A stretch of DNA of 64,000 nt from NCBI RefSeq assembly GCF_020091585.1, contig NZ_CP083582.1, positions 496,001-560,000 on the forward strand. Reading direction: 5' to 3'. Positions 1-9,850 of the stretch are shown in pieces. Every line of letters begins with the position of its first letter. Within the stretch, counting starts at the first letter, position 1. This DNA is from Kovacikia minuta CCNUW1. GTDB taxonomy: Bacteria; Cyanobacteriota; Cyanobacteriia; Leptolyngbyales; Leptolyngbyaceae. Made by a program: the position numbers and the translations under genes. Below the pieces are notes generated by a model. The model searched no databases. It was not told where the DNA came from and saw only the letters and a list, made by a program, of their open reading frames with translations.

Positions 1-511
1 GTTCCCCCATCTCCGCATCCCCATATTCTCCTATTCGCACCGCCTCATATTCTCTCTCCGCTTCCTTGGGGAAAAATTCCCAGGCTGCAATGTACAAGGT
101 GGCTGTCCAGAAGAAAATGAGGGGGCTATCTGGCAGGGTGAGAACACCAAAGCCAACCAGGAAGATGGGGATGAGGGTGGCGATCGCCAGGGTGATCAAC
201 CCTGCCCTGTTTGAGAACAACCGGACACTTGTGAGATAGAGGAGCAGCAACGCTCCTGTGTGCAGCAGCAAAGTTCCCAGGCGAATTGTAAACGGAGATA
301 CAACTCCTGTGAGCCAGGGGCCAAAGCCTGTGGTGAATGCCACCATCAAGGGATGGTCAAAATAGCTCCAGTCTGGATGATGGGTATAGAGGTAGTAGTA
401 GCCCTCATCAAAACCTGGAGGCAACCAGAAGGCGATCGCACTCCGAAATAGCAATCCTCCACCCAATAGACCAATGACCCACTTATCATGCCTTGTGACG
501 AACAACTTCAA
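1..511 (-). CDS. Membrane glycosyltransferase, PMT/ArnT-like, partial
   Basis: Cut by the left edge; only the N-terminal ~170 residues are visible. Seen: a hydrophobic first segment (WVIGLLGGGLLFRSAIAFW), an acidic loop motif FDEGYYY followed by FDHP, and more membrane helices ending in LTLPDSPLIFFW. The acidic first loop and the PDSP motif are typical of polytopic lipid-linked-sugar glycosyltransferases of the PMT/GT39 type; sugar and acceptor cannot be told. Start is uncertain: the open frame offers only TTG at 511, but a natural ATG at 524 (MEF...) is one base out of frame, as if one extra C sits near 514. The last visible codons run into GGAGAT/GGGGA-rich low-complexity sequence, so a repeat may interrupt this gene too. 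Confidence 0.7.
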   Translation of the reverse strand, partial: MKLFVTRHDKWVIGLLGGGLLFRSAIAFWLPPGFDEGYYYLYTHHPDWSYFDHPLMVAFTTGFGPWLTGVVSPFTIRLGTLLLHTGALLLLYLTSVRLFSNRAGLITLAIATLIPIFLVGFGVLTLPDSPLIFFWTATLYIAAWEFFPKEAEREYEAVRIGEYGDAEMGE

Positions 512-540
512 CAGGAAACTCCATTTTGAATTGAGATTTC

Positions 541-713
541 AGGTGTTAGGGAAAGGATAAGGGATCAAGGATGAAGGATAAAAGCTAACGGTCTTTAGAG
601 GGAAAGGAAGGGATAGCAAGATAAACCTCTTTCACCCTTCACCCTTTTCCCTTCCCCTTTCCCCCTTTCCCCTTGCCCAACTTAAAACTCAAAACTTAAA
701 ACTTAAAACTCTT
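541..713. repeat. Low-complexity STRR-type spacer
   Basis: Spacer between two glycosyltransferase genes made of short tandem units: GGATAAG-like, then CCCTTTCC runs, then AAAACTT/AAAACTC heptamers. The heptamers supply the last codons and the stop of the gene at 696-2686. No promoter or terminator is recognisable. Confidence 0.7.
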
Positions 714-2686
714 AGCCAACACCGAGATAGGAACTCGCACAAGCTGATAACCACCTGCCTTCTCCACGACCTGATATTGACTGGGCTGAAGTCTGCTTGC
801 TTGCAGGTTGCCAGAAGTTCCCAAGAGCAATAGGGATGAAGGAGGGGATGGCTTAGCTGCAATTGCCCGCAGATAATCATTGGTTTCTCTGGCACTTCCT
901 ACAAATTTCACAGGTTGGCGTGTATAAAATACGATGCTTGGTTTTCTGAAGCCGAGCATCGCTAACTCCTCGCCTGGTTGTCTGGTTTGCACCACAGTCT
1001 CGGCTAGTTGTCGAAGCGGAAGTTGCCGTTGAGAGTCGAGCAGAAAGACCGCAGGCATGAGCGTAAAACCCAGGAAAGCAAGCAGCCCAATAATATTGAA
1101 CAACCAGATCCAGCGAATTTGACGGCGCAGCATCGCAATCAGGCTGAGGAGGGCAGTGATACCTGCGATCGCCATACCGACAGCCAATCACCCCTGTTTC
1201 CTGCAACAAGGACGGGAGGCGAGACAAAAATGGATCACCTTGCAACAATTCGGGGATGTAGAGAAGCGCCCCCATGAGCAGCAGGAAAAAGGCAATATTC
1301 AAAATCACGCTGACCCTCATCCCCCTGGTGAAACGAGCTGTTTGAGTGGTCTGACTGCTCCAAACCAGGGCAACCAGAATTGCTGCCGCAGGGGTTAGGG
1401 GCAAAATGTAACTGGGAAGTTTGGTAACGGCAATGGTAAAAAAGCCAAACACCGTCATCAACCAGACCAGAGCAAACACCCCCAGTTGATTGGCGCGGGG
1501 TTGATGGCACCAGATTGTCCGTTTCCAGAACTGCAAGTGAGCGATCGCCACGGGTAGATACAGAGACCACGGTGCAAAGCCTGCAAGTACGACTCCAAAG
1601 TAGAAATACCACGGACCTCGGTGGCGATTGACCACACTGACAAACCGTTCTAAGTTGTGATAGCCAAAAAAGGAATCAATAAATGCTTCCCCATTTGCCA
1701 GCGTCACCAGGATGTACCAGGGCAATGCCAATCCCAAAATAATTAGCAACCCCCACAGAGGGCGCATTTCTCGCAGCACTTCCTGAAATTTACCTACGTA
1801 GAGCAAAAAGAGGACGATCGTGCCTCCCGGCAGCACCAATCCCACCGGACCCTTGGTTAAAACTGCCAGGGCAGTGAAAACGTAGCATGTCAGATACCAG
1901 GGGGATAAATGGGGTGGGGGGGAAGAGTTTTGAGTTTTAAGTTTTAAGTTTTGAATTAAACTCGAATGCTGAGGGGAAGAATTTTGAATATCCGAAGACT
2001 GAGGACTGAGGACCTGAGGACTGAGTGCTGCCCTCTGCCTGCATCTCCTCAACTTCCCCACTCCCCACTCCCGACTCCCCATTCCCGACTTCTGCCCCCT
2101 GCCCTCTGCCCTCTGCTTTCTGATTCCCTTGCTCCACGTAGCCACAAAAAAACGCCATCAACGCCAACCCAATGCAGGCTGACAGAAGCATGTCGGAGAC
2201 GCCGGTTCTCCCCCAAATGAGAAACAGGGGGTTGAGGGCGATCGCGGCTGAACCGATCAGTGCTGCCAACCAACGTTGACCAGAAGTGGAGGTGGCGTGG
2301 GTTGCGGTAGTACCGAAGCGGTATAGCAGATAAAAGCCCATGCCAACCAGGGCCATCGCAGCTATAGCAGAAGGTAGCCTTGCCCCCCACTCATTCACAC
2401 CAACGATGCGGTAGGCGATCGCCATCAGCCAGTAAATCAGGGGGGGTTTGTCAAACCGGGTTTCGCTATTGAAATAGGGAGTTACCCAGTCGCCTGTTAC
2501 GGTCATCTGGCGTGCTGCTTCGGCAAATAGGGGTTCGGTTTCATCTACCAACCCGGTGCTTCCCAGGTTCCAGAAAAATGCTAACCCACCGATCGTTAGC
2601 ACCCAGATAGCAGACACACTCCAGGCAACCCCAGGATTTTTCTCTAAATAATGGTTGAGTGCGCCAATATGCCGATCCAAACTCAC
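696..2686 (-). pseudogene. GT39-family glycosyltransferase, broken in two places
   Basis: A single ArnT-like polytopic glycosyltransferase spread over three frames. Frame 1 (2686 to about 2130) holds the N-terminus: a membrane helix, the acidic motif TGLVDETEP and FDKPPLIYWL. Frame 2 (about 1930 to 1190) holds FTALAVLTKGPVGLVLP, GYHNLERF and later helices. Frame 3 (1187-696) holds the soluble C-terminus. The first switch lies in a ~200 bp STRR insertion at 1918-2130; the second is a one-base gain near 1184 (natural reading TGVIAVGMAIAG). Family knowledge: such enzymes move a sugar from an undecaprenyl or dolichyl carrier on the outer face of the membrane. All parts are present, so a sequencing artefact at the second site is possible; the repeat insertion looks real. 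Confidence 0.75.
1918..2130. repeat. STRR insertion inside the glycosyltransferase gene
   Basis: About 210 bp of tandem heptamer-type sequence (AAGTTTT/GAGTTTT, CTGAGGA, CCCCACT, CCCTCTG units) lies between codons for the conserved FFCGYVEQGN and PWYLTCYVF. It is open in more than one frame. The same unit types form the spacers between genes elsewhere in the window. Confidence 0.75.
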
Positions 2687-2778
2687 GCTGTTTCAACTCC
2701 TCACAACCCAGATTCATTCAAGCACTATCCGTTACAAGCGATTTGCAACCGATATTTCTTTACCACACTTCAGTCCCT

Positions 2779-3600
2779 CTACTGATTGAGTGACTCAATT
2801 TGGGCGATCGGCAACCCGGTCATTTGGGCGACTTGCGCGATCGGCAATCCAGTTTGCAACAAATTTCGCGCAATCTGCTGTACCTGGTTTTCCGCTTGTT
2901 CTGCCCGCTGGCGTTCCTGCTCTGCCCGCTGGCGTTCCTGCTCTGCCCGCTGGCGTTCCTGTTCTGCCCGTTGGCGTTCCTGCTCCTCAGATGTTAACAA
3001 TAGGCTGCCATCTGGGTATGCCCACCGTAACCATGTTGTTTCAATCGTCTTAAAAGTTCCCTGCCAGCGCACCAGCATTAGCCCCAGCACCTCACTATGC
3101 AACTGTCCTGACGGATTAGGGGCGATCGGCTGATAGGTTCCTCCGATTAACCGAAACCCCGCCCAATCCTCAGCATTAAACGGGTCGTACCAAAAATACT
3201 CCGGCACATGCATCCGGTTCTGGTAGACCAACTTTTTCTCATGTTTGTCTTTTCCTGCTGTACTCGCTGACAGTAGCTCGATCACCAAATCGGGGGTCTT
3301 GTCCTCTTCCCAACACACCCAACTTTTACGCTCACCCTTGGGCACCCCCAATGCCACAAACACATCCGGCCCCCTAAAGTCCTGATTTCTCACCTGCGCC
3401 ATGCTGTAATAGATGAACATGTTGCCCCCCACGTATCCCTCCTCGCGCTGGTCAAGCCAGGGTAATAAGCCGTCTATCAGCAATTCCATTTGGAGTTTGT
3501 GACGCTCACTCTCCATATTGTCTCCGTTGTCATAGGGCAACTCATCCTGGGTGGGTGGAATCGTAATCCCAAGGTATTCCAGTTCAGCTTGAGTCATCAT
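2779..3600 (-). CDS. Uma2-family (DUF820) restriction-endonuclease-like protein
   Basis: Uma2-type PD-(D/E)XK nuclease fold, abundant in cyanobacteria; role usually unknown. Seen: PDVFVALGVPKGERKSW and the core EEDKTPDLVIELLS, where D, E and the later K of HEKKLVYQ fit the PD-(D/E)XK pattern. The C-terminus carries four identical ERQRAEQ heptads (84 bp, 21-bp units, 2900-2983), predicted to form a coiled coil, then two copies of a GLPIAQ motif (TGLPIAQVAQMTGLPIAQIE) like a small recruiting helix pair. An in-frame start at 3663 exists, but 3600 is preferred: AGAAGGA lies about 10 bases upstream. Confidence 0.85.
   Translation of the reverse strand: MMTQAELEYLGITIPPTQDELPYDNGDNMESERHKLQMELLIDGLLPWLDQREEGYVGGNMFIYYSMAQVRNQDFRGPDVFVALGVPKGERKSWVCWEEDKTPDLVIELLSASTAGKDKHEKKLVYQNRMHVPEYFWYDPFNAEDWAGFRLIGGTYQPIAPNPSGQLHSEVLGLMLVRWQGTFKTIETTWLRWAYPDGSLLLTSEEQERQRAEQERQRAEQERQRAEQERQRAEQAENQVQQIARNLLQTGLPIAQVAQMTGLPIAQIESLNQ
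2900..2983 (-). repeat. Four 21-bp tandem repeats encoding ERQRAEQ
   Basis: Four near-identical 21-bp units inside the Uma2 gene, each giving one coiled-coil heptad. The last copies differ by one or two silent bases, so the array is recent. Confidence 0.9.
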
Positions 3601-3776
3601 GGTCGCGGTTTTCCTTCTCAAGAAGAGAGGTAATCGTTCTGGGCATGGCATCGGAGTGGGCAATCTTTGATGAAGCCATACTCCACTTCAGTCCTTACTC
3701 TAGCGGGAAACCCCTCTTCCCGCATCGTATAACTTGCCAGACATCCCTGTGAGGGGTTTTACCCTTCAGCCACCCT

Positions 3777-5438
3777 CTAAAATGGCGCTTTTGCTTGCAG
3801 ACAAAGTATTTTTCCCAATTGGGGATGGTCGAAGCGCAGTTCTCGCGCATGGAGGTGCAGCCGATCGCCAACCTCACAGCATCCGTAAAGTCGATCGCCT
3901 AAAACAGGTACACCTAGCCCGCGTGCATCCGCTGCATGAACTCTGATTTGATGGGTTCGTCCGGTAATTGGCACGAATTCGATGCGGGTTAAATTCTGCT
4001 CATTGCTGATTACTTGAAAGCGTGTTGTGCTGGGTTTCCCGCGCTGCCAATCAACTTTTTGGTAAGGGCGATCGTCCGGGTCTCCCCACAACGGCAATTC
4101 GATCACACCCTGTCGTTGCCTCACCGCTCCCGCCAGAATCGCTTCGTAGACTTTATGCACCGTTCGTTGCTGAAATTGCTGACTCAAGAGGCGATGGGTT
4201 GGCTGATCCTTTGCCAGCAGCAGAATTCCCGATGTTTCCTGATCTAACCGATGCACCGCCAAGAGAGCCGTTTGATCAGGTAAGCCATGCTGTAGGCGAG
4301 TTAAAACGCTATCCTGGCGATCGCGATACCGACCCGGAACAGACAGCATGCCTGCGGGTTTGTTGATGGCAATCAGCCAGTCATCTTCGTAAAGGATTGG
4401 CAGTGAAAGGGGTAGGGTGTGGGGTGTGGGGTGTGGGGTGTGGGGTGTGGGGAAATTTTGAATTGAATCGGATGGCTGACGGCTGATAGCTGACGGCTGA
4501 TATGACCCTGACAACAGAAATCCCATCAAGGGCTGGCAGCGTTCGGCACAGGCACCATAAAACTCTCCCTGAATTTTATCTCCCTGCTTGGGCGAGGGTC
4601 CCCACCAAAACTCTGCCATTGCCAGGGGCTTGAATCCCTGAGTGGCAGCATAGTGCAGTAACTTGGGCGCACAACAGTCCCCGGTTCCCGTTGGCATTGC
4701 CCCCCCAGGAATGAGGGCTTGAAGGGGTAATGTTTCGCCAGCGAAATTGGTCAGCGAGTAGTGGGCATGCATTTGGGCTTGAAGCTGGCGGGATAGTTGT
4801 TTGCGCTGGTGTTTTAACTGGCGAATGCGATCGTCCACCTGTTCAATGTGATCTTTAAGTGGTTGCAATACGATTTGGCGCTGACGTTTGAGGTGACGTC
4901 GCGCAATTCCATCTCGACGGCTCTGCTCATCCAGTTGCTCCAGGGCAGTTTCTAAAGCTGCTCCTGTTAGGGTTTCTGCCAGGATATGACGTTGATATTG
5001 TCGTTCCTGTTGGCGCTGCTGCTGCTCCACCGAGAGTTGCTGCAAGCGTAAGGCAAACTCCTGGGTCTGCACGGCAAACTCCTGTCTGGCGGGAGAATGT
5101 TGTAATTCGATCAGTTCTTGCTTAATCATTTGCAGCATCGCCAGGGTATGCGCTTCTTGCAGGGCAAGCTGCTCTCTGCCTGGAATGGGGGGCACCCAAC
5201 CTGCAACCATGCTCTCGCCATTCAGGAGACCGGAGAATGCCTGTAAGACCTGCTGTTCTCCTGAAGGCGTTTCCACCAGAAGAACGCCATACATTTTGCC
5301 TTCGCGGGAATAGGTTGCGTTGCTCGCAAGATGCTGCATCAAATTACAGGCGATCGCTTCTACCCCATGATTTCGTGGCAATCTCAGGAGTTCACCGCTA
5401 TGAGGGCAACGACCTTCATACCAGTAGGAAATCGTCAT
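3777..5438 (-). CDS. RluA-family RNA pseudouridine synthase
   Basis: 553 residues. The C-terminal half is a PseudoU_synth_2 domain: HRLDQETSGILLLAKD with the catalytic Asp near residue 395, then FVPITGRTHQIRVH. It would isomerise uridine in rRNA or tRNA; target unknown. The N-terminal ~330 residues contain a long Gln/Arg-rich coiled coil (about residues 100-215) and the region around PGGAMPTGTGDCCAPK, as in long cyanobacterial RluA proteins. Between the two (about residues 312-345) a low-complexity stretch SYQPSAISRQPSD...TPHTPHPTPHT is encoded by GGGTGTG heptamers, an in-frame STRR insertion. The start ATGA overlaps the stop of the AI-2E gene, so the two are coupled. Confidence 0.88.
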   Translation of the reverse strand: MTISYWYEGRCPHSGELLRLPRNHGVEAIACNLMQHLASNATYSREGKMYGVLLVETPSGEQQVLQAFSGLLNGESMVAGWVPPIPGREQLALQEAHTLAMLQMIKQELIELQHSPARQEFAVQTQEFALRLQQLSVEQQQRQQERQYQRHILAETLTGAALETALEQLDEQSRRDGIARRHLKRQRQIVLQPLKDHIEQVDDRIRQLKHQRKQLSRQLQAQMHAHYSLTNFAGETLPLQALIPGGAMPTGTGDCCAPKLLHYAATQGFKPLAMAEFWWGPSPKQGDKIQGEFYGACAERCQPLMGFLLSGSYQPSAISRQPSDSIQNFPTPHTPHPTPHTLPLSLPILYEDDWLIAINKPAGMLSVPGRYRDRQDSVLTRLQHGLPDQTALLAVHRLDQETSGILLLAKDQPTHRLLSQQFQQRTVHKVYEAILAGAVRQRQGVIELPLWGDPDDRPYQKVDWQRGKPSTTRFQVISNEQNLTRIEFVPITGRTHQIRVHAADARGLGVPVLGDRLYGCCEVGDRLHLHARELRFDHPQLGKILCLQAKAPF

Positions 5439-6469
5439 GAGGGAGTGGGGGAATCCTTGAGGGTAAACTCGTCAATTAGCGTCACAATGATAGCCGCCGC
5501 TGGAACAGCCAGCAAAACACCGACAAACCCCAACAGCTTACCCATAACAAGAAACGTCAGAATAACAATGACCGGATGAAGGCGCACATGTTGACCCATG
5601 ACTAATGGTTGCACAATATAGGCATCGACTTGATTTAAGACCAGGAACAGTAGCACAACCAGTAGGAACTTTAGCGGTGAGATGGTCAGCGCAATCAATG
5701 CGGGCAGAAAGGTACCCGCGATCGACCCGAAGTAGGGAATGATCTCCAGCAGTCCTGCAATCACACCGAAGGATAGGGCTAACGGAATTCCCAATAGCCA
5801 CAGCCCGATCGTTGCACTTGCTCCTAAAAACAACATGGCAATTCCTGTGCCAAAGATCCAGCCGCGCAGTCTCACGCCAGTTTCTTTCAGCAGTCGGTTA
5901 AATCGTTGATGGTGGCAGCGCGGCACCAGGCGCAAAATCCCGTTGATCATGGATCTGGGATCATACGCCATGTAAAATGCCAGGATCAGCATGGCTACCA
6001 GTTCGATCGTCGCTCCAAAGGTTTGCCCTAACACCAGTGGAAACGAGCTTAAAACTTGATCCGTAAAGTTTCTGAACTGGGCTAAACCTTGCGACAAATC
6101 GGGGATAAAGCCAATTTGGGAATGGAGTTGCATGGACAACTCAATCAACGAATTGAGGTAGGCTGGCAATGCTACCAGCAGTTGTTGAGTTTCATCAAGG
6201 ATATTGGGAAACACAACAGCAATCAGAAAAACAGCAAATCCCGTAATCAGTCCAGCCAATATAAACACAGCAACCCAACGCGGCTTTACCAGCTTTTCTA
6301 GCCACCGCAGTAACGTCCTCAAGACGACTGCGATTAATGCTGCAACAGCAACTAATTTTAAGACGGGCAACAGTTGATAAAGAATATAAAGTGCCGCTGC
6401 CACCATGACGGCAAAGGGCGCGCCGTGAGTCAGCCGATACCATAAGCTGTCTTGATTTGAAGTGGACAT
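5435..6469 (-). CDS. AI-2E family transporter (UPF0118 permease)
   Basis: 344 residues with about eight hydrophobic segments and the family pattern: two N-terminal helices, an amphipathic region (LYILYQLLPVLKLV), a central SQGLAQF loop region, and a C-terminal core with GLLEIIPYFGSIAGTF. Members export small molecules or ions (autoinducer-2, Na+/H+); substrate here unknown. It is the upstream gene of a two-gene operon and its stop overlaps the start of the pseudouridine synthase by 4 bp. Divergent from mscS. Confidence 0.88.
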   Translation of the reverse strand: MSTSNQDSLWYRLTHGAPFAVMVAAALYILYQLLPVLKLVAVAALIAVVLRTLLRWLEKLVKPRWVAVFILAGLITGFAVFLIAVVFPNILDETQQLLVALPAYLNSLIELSMQLHSQIGFIPDLSQGLAQFRNFTDQVLSSFPLVLGQTFGATIELVAMLILAFYMAYDPRSMINGILRLVPRCHHQRFNRLLKETGVRLRGWIFGTGIAMLFLGASATIGLWLLGIPLALSFGVIAGLLEIIPYFGSIAGTFLPALIALTISPLKFLLVVLLFLVLNQVDAYIVQPLVMGQHVRLHPVIVILTFLVMGKLLGFVGVLLAVPAAAIIVTLIDEFTLKDSPTPS

Positions 6470-6776
6470 TTTCGATCAGATTCCTGACTCACTATTCATC
6501 GATTTTTGTTCGGGGCTACACTTTGCAACCCCTTCTCCCAACTCAAGTTCGCTCTATCTTTAATCATGAAGTGGGATTCTCTTTTAACGAGATCCTTAAG
6601 ATGGATTCTGCTCCTCGGCAGCTTAGATTTCTTTCTAATGAGGGAATGGGGAAATTGTTTGCCGGATTAAGATCCTTCTCATCTTCTTCATTTCAGGGCT
6701 GACTGATTTGAAGCTCAGCGATCGGCGGCAGAAAGCCCGTCGCCATCCACTGTTGCCCATCGTTTCCTATGGACTG

Positions 6777-7664
6777 ATGAACGACCTTCTGCAAACGATT
6801 AATCAGAGCTTGTTACATTTGGTTAGCAAAGCCGTTGAAATTCTACCTGCACTTTTAGCTGCGATCGTGATCTTGCTGATTACCCGATTCAGCGTTAAGC
6901 CTGTAACAAAACTGGTGAGAGCCAGTACCCACCGACTGACTAAAAGTATTTCCCTAGAATTGCTTCTGGTACAAATTGCTTCTGTTTCTATCTGGGTACT
7001 TGGAATTTTAATCGCCTCTACACTGGTTTTTCCGAGCCTTGGGTTAGGCGATATCATTGGTTTTTTGGGATTAAGTTCGGTTGCGATCGGCTTTGCCTTT
7101 CAGGATATCTTTAAGAATTTCCTGGCTGGAATTCTGCTGTTAATCAATGAACCGTTTAGAGTGAAGGATCAAATTATTGTCAACGATTATGAGGGTACGG
7201 TTGAGTCGATTACCATTCGTTCAACCCAGATTCGCACCTACCAGGGTGAACGGGTTGTCATTCCCAATGCGATCGTATTTACCAGTCCCATCCATGTTCT
7301 AACTCACTATCCTGCCCGTCGTACTGACTTAAAGATTGGGTTAGCTTATGACACCCCCCTGCCCCAAGCCCGACAAATTCTCTTGACCGCAGTGACCAAT
7401 GTGGAAGAAGTTTTATCTAACCCTCCGGTAGAAATTGACCTGGCGGGATTTGGCGACAGCACGATCGAATTTGTTGTTCGATACTGGACACTGCCTCAAA
7501 TGGCATCTGTTCGATCGGCAAAAAGCCAGGTGGTAATAGGGCTGAAACAAGCCTGTGATGAAATGAACTTGAACATTCCTTATCCCATTCGAACCGTGTA
7601 TTTTTTTGACCAACAACGATCTGAGAACCACTCCCCAACCCCAACTCACCCCCATTCAAACTGA
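6777..7664 (+). CDS. MscS-family mechanosensitive channel
   Basis: 295 residues from the ATG at 6777 (MNDLLQTINQ); an in-frame TTG at 6708 would add 23 polar residues and is less likely. Three membrane helices, then the pore helix and beta domain: GLSSVAIGFAFQDIFKNFLA, INEPFRVKDQI, and VVIPNAIVFTSPI. Function: opens under membrane tension on osmotic downshock to release solutes. Its TGA (7662-7664) directly abuts the stop of the convergent antiporter gene with no spacer. Confidence 0.92.
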   Translation: MNDLLQTINQSLLHLVSKAVEILPALLAAIVILLITRFSVKPVTKLVRASTHRLTKSISLELLLVQIASVSIWVLGILIASTLVFPSLGLGDIIGFLGLSSVAIGFAFQDIFKNFLAGILLLINEPFRVKDQIIVNDYEGTVESITIRSTQIRTYQGERVVIPNAIVFTSPIHVLTHYPARRTDLKIGLAYDTPLPQARQILLTAVTNVEEVLSNPPVEIDLAGFGDSTIEFVVRYWTLPQMASVRSAKSQVVIGLKQACDEMNLNIPYPIRTVYFFDQQRSENHSPTPTHPHSN

Positions 7665-8918
7665 TTACTCACAATCGGGCAATTTTTCCTCTAAACGGTT
7701 ATTCCCTTCAATATTGCGTTCATACCATTTCATCAGGGGAGTGGAGCTGATTCCGTGCAGAGTGACTGAAATCGCAACCGTTATAAATGTAATCCAGGCA
7801 ATCAATTCTCCGGGTTCATCCCGCAAACCATTACCCATTGCATAGGTCAGGTAGTAGAGTGAGCCAACACCACGAATACCAAACCAGCCAAACAACCAGC
7901 GGGTTGCCGGATGAATGGGAGAACCTATGGTGCTAATCCAGGCACCGATCGGGCGAATGATAAACAGCAATGATGCCATAACCAGAAGTGCGGGAGCCGC
8001 AAAGCGAACCATTGGTTCAAATCGCAACAACGCCCCTAGGAGCAAAATCGTCCCAATTTCTGTCAGTTTTTCTAGCCTTTCCATGAATTGCAGGCGAGAG
8101 GCGGACCGTTCCGGTTCAAGGCAGTTGTACCGCATCACAATTCCAGCTACAAAAACCGCCAGAAACCCGTACCCGTGCACTAACTCGGTTAACGAATAGG
8201 TCAATAAAATTGTGCTGAGTCCAACAAACTCCTCCATCAACTCATCCACTGGACGATATTTTTCCAGACGGCGCTCGATCCAGCAAATCCCACGGGCAAC
8301 GCCAATTCCCATCAGGATGCCTGCCGCGATCGCCCACAACAAATCCACTGCAACCCATTGCCCAAACCAACTTTGCCAGTTGTCATCCTTCAACCAGCGC
8401 AACCCAAAGTAGACAAAGGGGAATGCCAGGGCATCGTTGAGTCCCCCTTCTGAGGTTAAACCAAAGCGCAATTCATCCCGGTCTTGAGGGTCGTACAATT
8501 GCACCTCTGATGCCAGAACCGGATCGGTGGGCGCTAAAATTGCTCCTAATAAAATTGCAATGCCCCATTCCAGTTTAAATATCCAGTGCCCAATGGCAGC
8601 GATCGCAAAAATCGAGATGGGCATCAAAAACCCAATCAGGCGAATGGTAGAGTTCCATGCCCAGGCTTTCACCGGACGGTTCATCTTAAGACCACAGCTA
8701 AACAGAGACACCAAAACCACAAACTCTGTTAGCCGCTCCAAAAATTCTGTCTCAGGACGCACCTGAACGAGGTTAAAGCCATAGGGACTAAGAATGATGC
8801 CGACAACCAGATAGATCAGGGCATAGGACAGGGGCAATCTGCCGATCCAACCAGAACCCAACGTAACCCCAAGCAAAAGTAACCCAATAACCAACAGGTC
8901 AAGAATGTAAATATCCAC
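7665..8918 (-). CDS. Cation:proton antiporter, CPA1/NhaP type
   Basis: 417 residues, about 12 membrane helices. Signature regions: ILAPTDPVLASEVQ and TSEGGLNDALAFPFVYFGLR, the helix pair carrying the ion-binding Asp residues of the CPA1 family, and RWLFGWFGIRGVGSLYYL near the C-terminus. Would exchange Na+ or K+ for H+ across a membrane. It has no long cytoplasmic tail. Convergent with mscS, so both ends of this pair concern ion and osmotic balance. Confidence 0.9.
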   Translation of the reverse strand: MDIYILDLLVIGLLLLGVTLGSGWIGRLPLSYALIYLVVGIILSPYGFNLVQVRPETEFLERLTEFVVLVSLFSCGLKMNRPVKAWAWNSTIRLIGFLMPISIFAIAAIGHWIFKLEWGIAILLGAILAPTDPVLASEVQLYDPQDRDELRFGLTSEGGLNDALAFPFVYFGLRWLKDDNWQSWFGQWVAVDLLWAIAAGILMGIGVARGICWIERRLEKYRPVDELMEEFVGLSTILLTYSLTELVHGYGFLAVFVAGIVMRYNCLEPERSASRLQFMERLEKLTEIGTILLLGALLRFEPMVRFAAPALLVMASLLFIIRPIGAWISTIGSPIHPATRWLFGWFGIRGVGSLYYLTYAMGNGLRDEPGELIAWITFITVAISVTLHGISSTPLMKWYERNIEGNNRLEEKLPDCE

Positions 8919-9318
8919 AAGCCGTACTGTAAAGAGGAAGGAACCGCCCCTTTACTCTAGGTTCTGGACTTCTGGCTTGAGTTCAACCTGCGATAGATCT
9001 TTGGCAGTGGTGCAAACGGCTGAGGTGTGTTGTGAGTTTATTCTTATTCCTTAGGAACGAGAACAAAATAAACCCGGTAATCTGTAAGGGCTTAGCATTC
9101 GGGCAAAACCCTTTGCGATCACCGAACGCATCCCTGTCGAATGCTAAGCCCTGACGATTGGAGTTGCCAATGTTATTTAATTCACGCTCCTTAGGAACAA
9201 GAATTAAATAACATCGACTTTTGTAGGTTGGGTTGAGTCTGCGAAACCCACCCACCCCCCGCAGATGTTGGGTTTCATACTTCAACCCAACCTACGCAGG
9301 TTATTTAATTCGCGATCC
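8919..9318. other. Gene-free stretch filled by two MITE-like elements
   Basis: After about 125 bases of promoter space for the antiporter, the whole interval is taken by two inverted-repeat elements joined end to end (9049-9195 and 9189-9322). The small open frame seen here on the minus strand is repeat-derived. Confidence 0.7.
9049..9195 (-). repeat. MITE-like element, family A (copy 1)
   Basis: About 147 bp. Ends are CCTTAGGAACGAGAA and its inverse TTCACGCTCCTTAGG. Inside is a perfect 14-bp inverted repeat GGGCTTAGCATTCG / CGAATGCTAAGCCC (9089-9102 and 9139-9152) flanking CAAAACCCTTTG, giving a cruciform. Related copies: 28452-28576 and the copy split by the IS110 element at 35378-36754. 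Confidence 0.75.
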
Positions 9319-9322
9319 TTAG
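9189..9322 (-). repeat. MITE-like element, family B (copy 1)
   Basis: About 134 bp. Terminal inverted repeat TTAGGAACAAGAATTAAATAAC against TAAGGATCGCGAATTAAATAAC; centre is an imperfect hairpin of GGTTGGGTTGA / TCAACCCAACC. It shares CCTTAGG with copy A at its left end. Its right end carries the TAA stop (9319-9321) of the next gene. A second full copy lies at 59454-59582 and a one-ended fragment at 46848-46875. Confidence 0.8.
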
Positions 9323-9837
9323 TTTAAATCGAGGAACTGGCGAAGGAGTAAAGTTAACTCTTCTTGCTTTTGGGCATCCTCATGACCGGGATGTAACTTC
9401 AACTCTCCCTTCGATCGAAGAATTAAATGAATTTCCCTCCAATAAGTTGGGGGTGGATCTATACTCTCCGTGTTGACAGCGACAACATCAACGACATCAG
9501 TCAAAGCAAACCGTTGAACAAATTTGCCGTTGGTCACTGTCATTTGACCTGAGGATTTGTCAAACCTATAAATCGGTGTGGTTCTTTCTCCTGTAGTAAT
9601 GTCAAGGATGAGTGGGGCTGCCAGTAAAAAAAGAACAGCCATGCTAGCTGGCTGAAGGTTCTGTGGAATTTTTCCAGCAATCCACGCGATACCCAGACTA
9701 ATCGTGATCACACCAGAGAAAATATTGACCAGTTTATGCCATTTTTCATCCAGCAGATTGTGGATTAAGTAGCTTTTGTACCAGCGGGAACCATCCTTGA
9801 TCACTAAACGATTTGGAGTCAATTCAAGAACCTTCAC
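9319..9837 (-). CDS. Two-helix membrane protein of unknown function
   Basis: 172 residues from a GTG start at 9837 with AAAGGGAG about 6 bases upstream; the longer frame overlaps the sigma gene and is rejected. Layout: a beta-rich N-terminus (VKVLELTPNRLVIKDG), two membrane helices (about residues 35-80), and a second beta-rich part with YRFDKSSGQMTV and DVVDVVAVNT that looks like a bacterial PH-type fold. Only 13 bp after the sigma factor gene, so probably co-transcribed. The stop lies in a repeat end, so the natural C-terminus may have been slightly altered. Confidence 0.7.
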   Translation of the reverse strand: MKVLELTPNRLVIKDGSRWYKSYLIHNLLDEKWHKLVNIFSGVITISLGIAWIAGKIPQNLQPASMAVLFLLAAPLILDITTGERTTPIYRFDKSSGQMTVTNGKFVQRFALTDVVDVVAVNTESIDPPPTYWREIHLILRSKGELKLHPGHEDAQKQEELTLLLRQFLDLN

Positions 9838-9850
9838 CCCTGCTCCCTTT

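Noticed and set aside
877-1643. Several open frames over the broken glycosyltransferase (e.g. 1235-1612 minus, 1008-1277 plus)
   Set aside because: Antisense or out-of-frame shadows; the membrane-protein reading across three frames explains the region.
6457-6702. 81-residue open frame between AI-2E and mscS genes
   Set aside because: Lies in the divergent promoter region; no domain or RBS.
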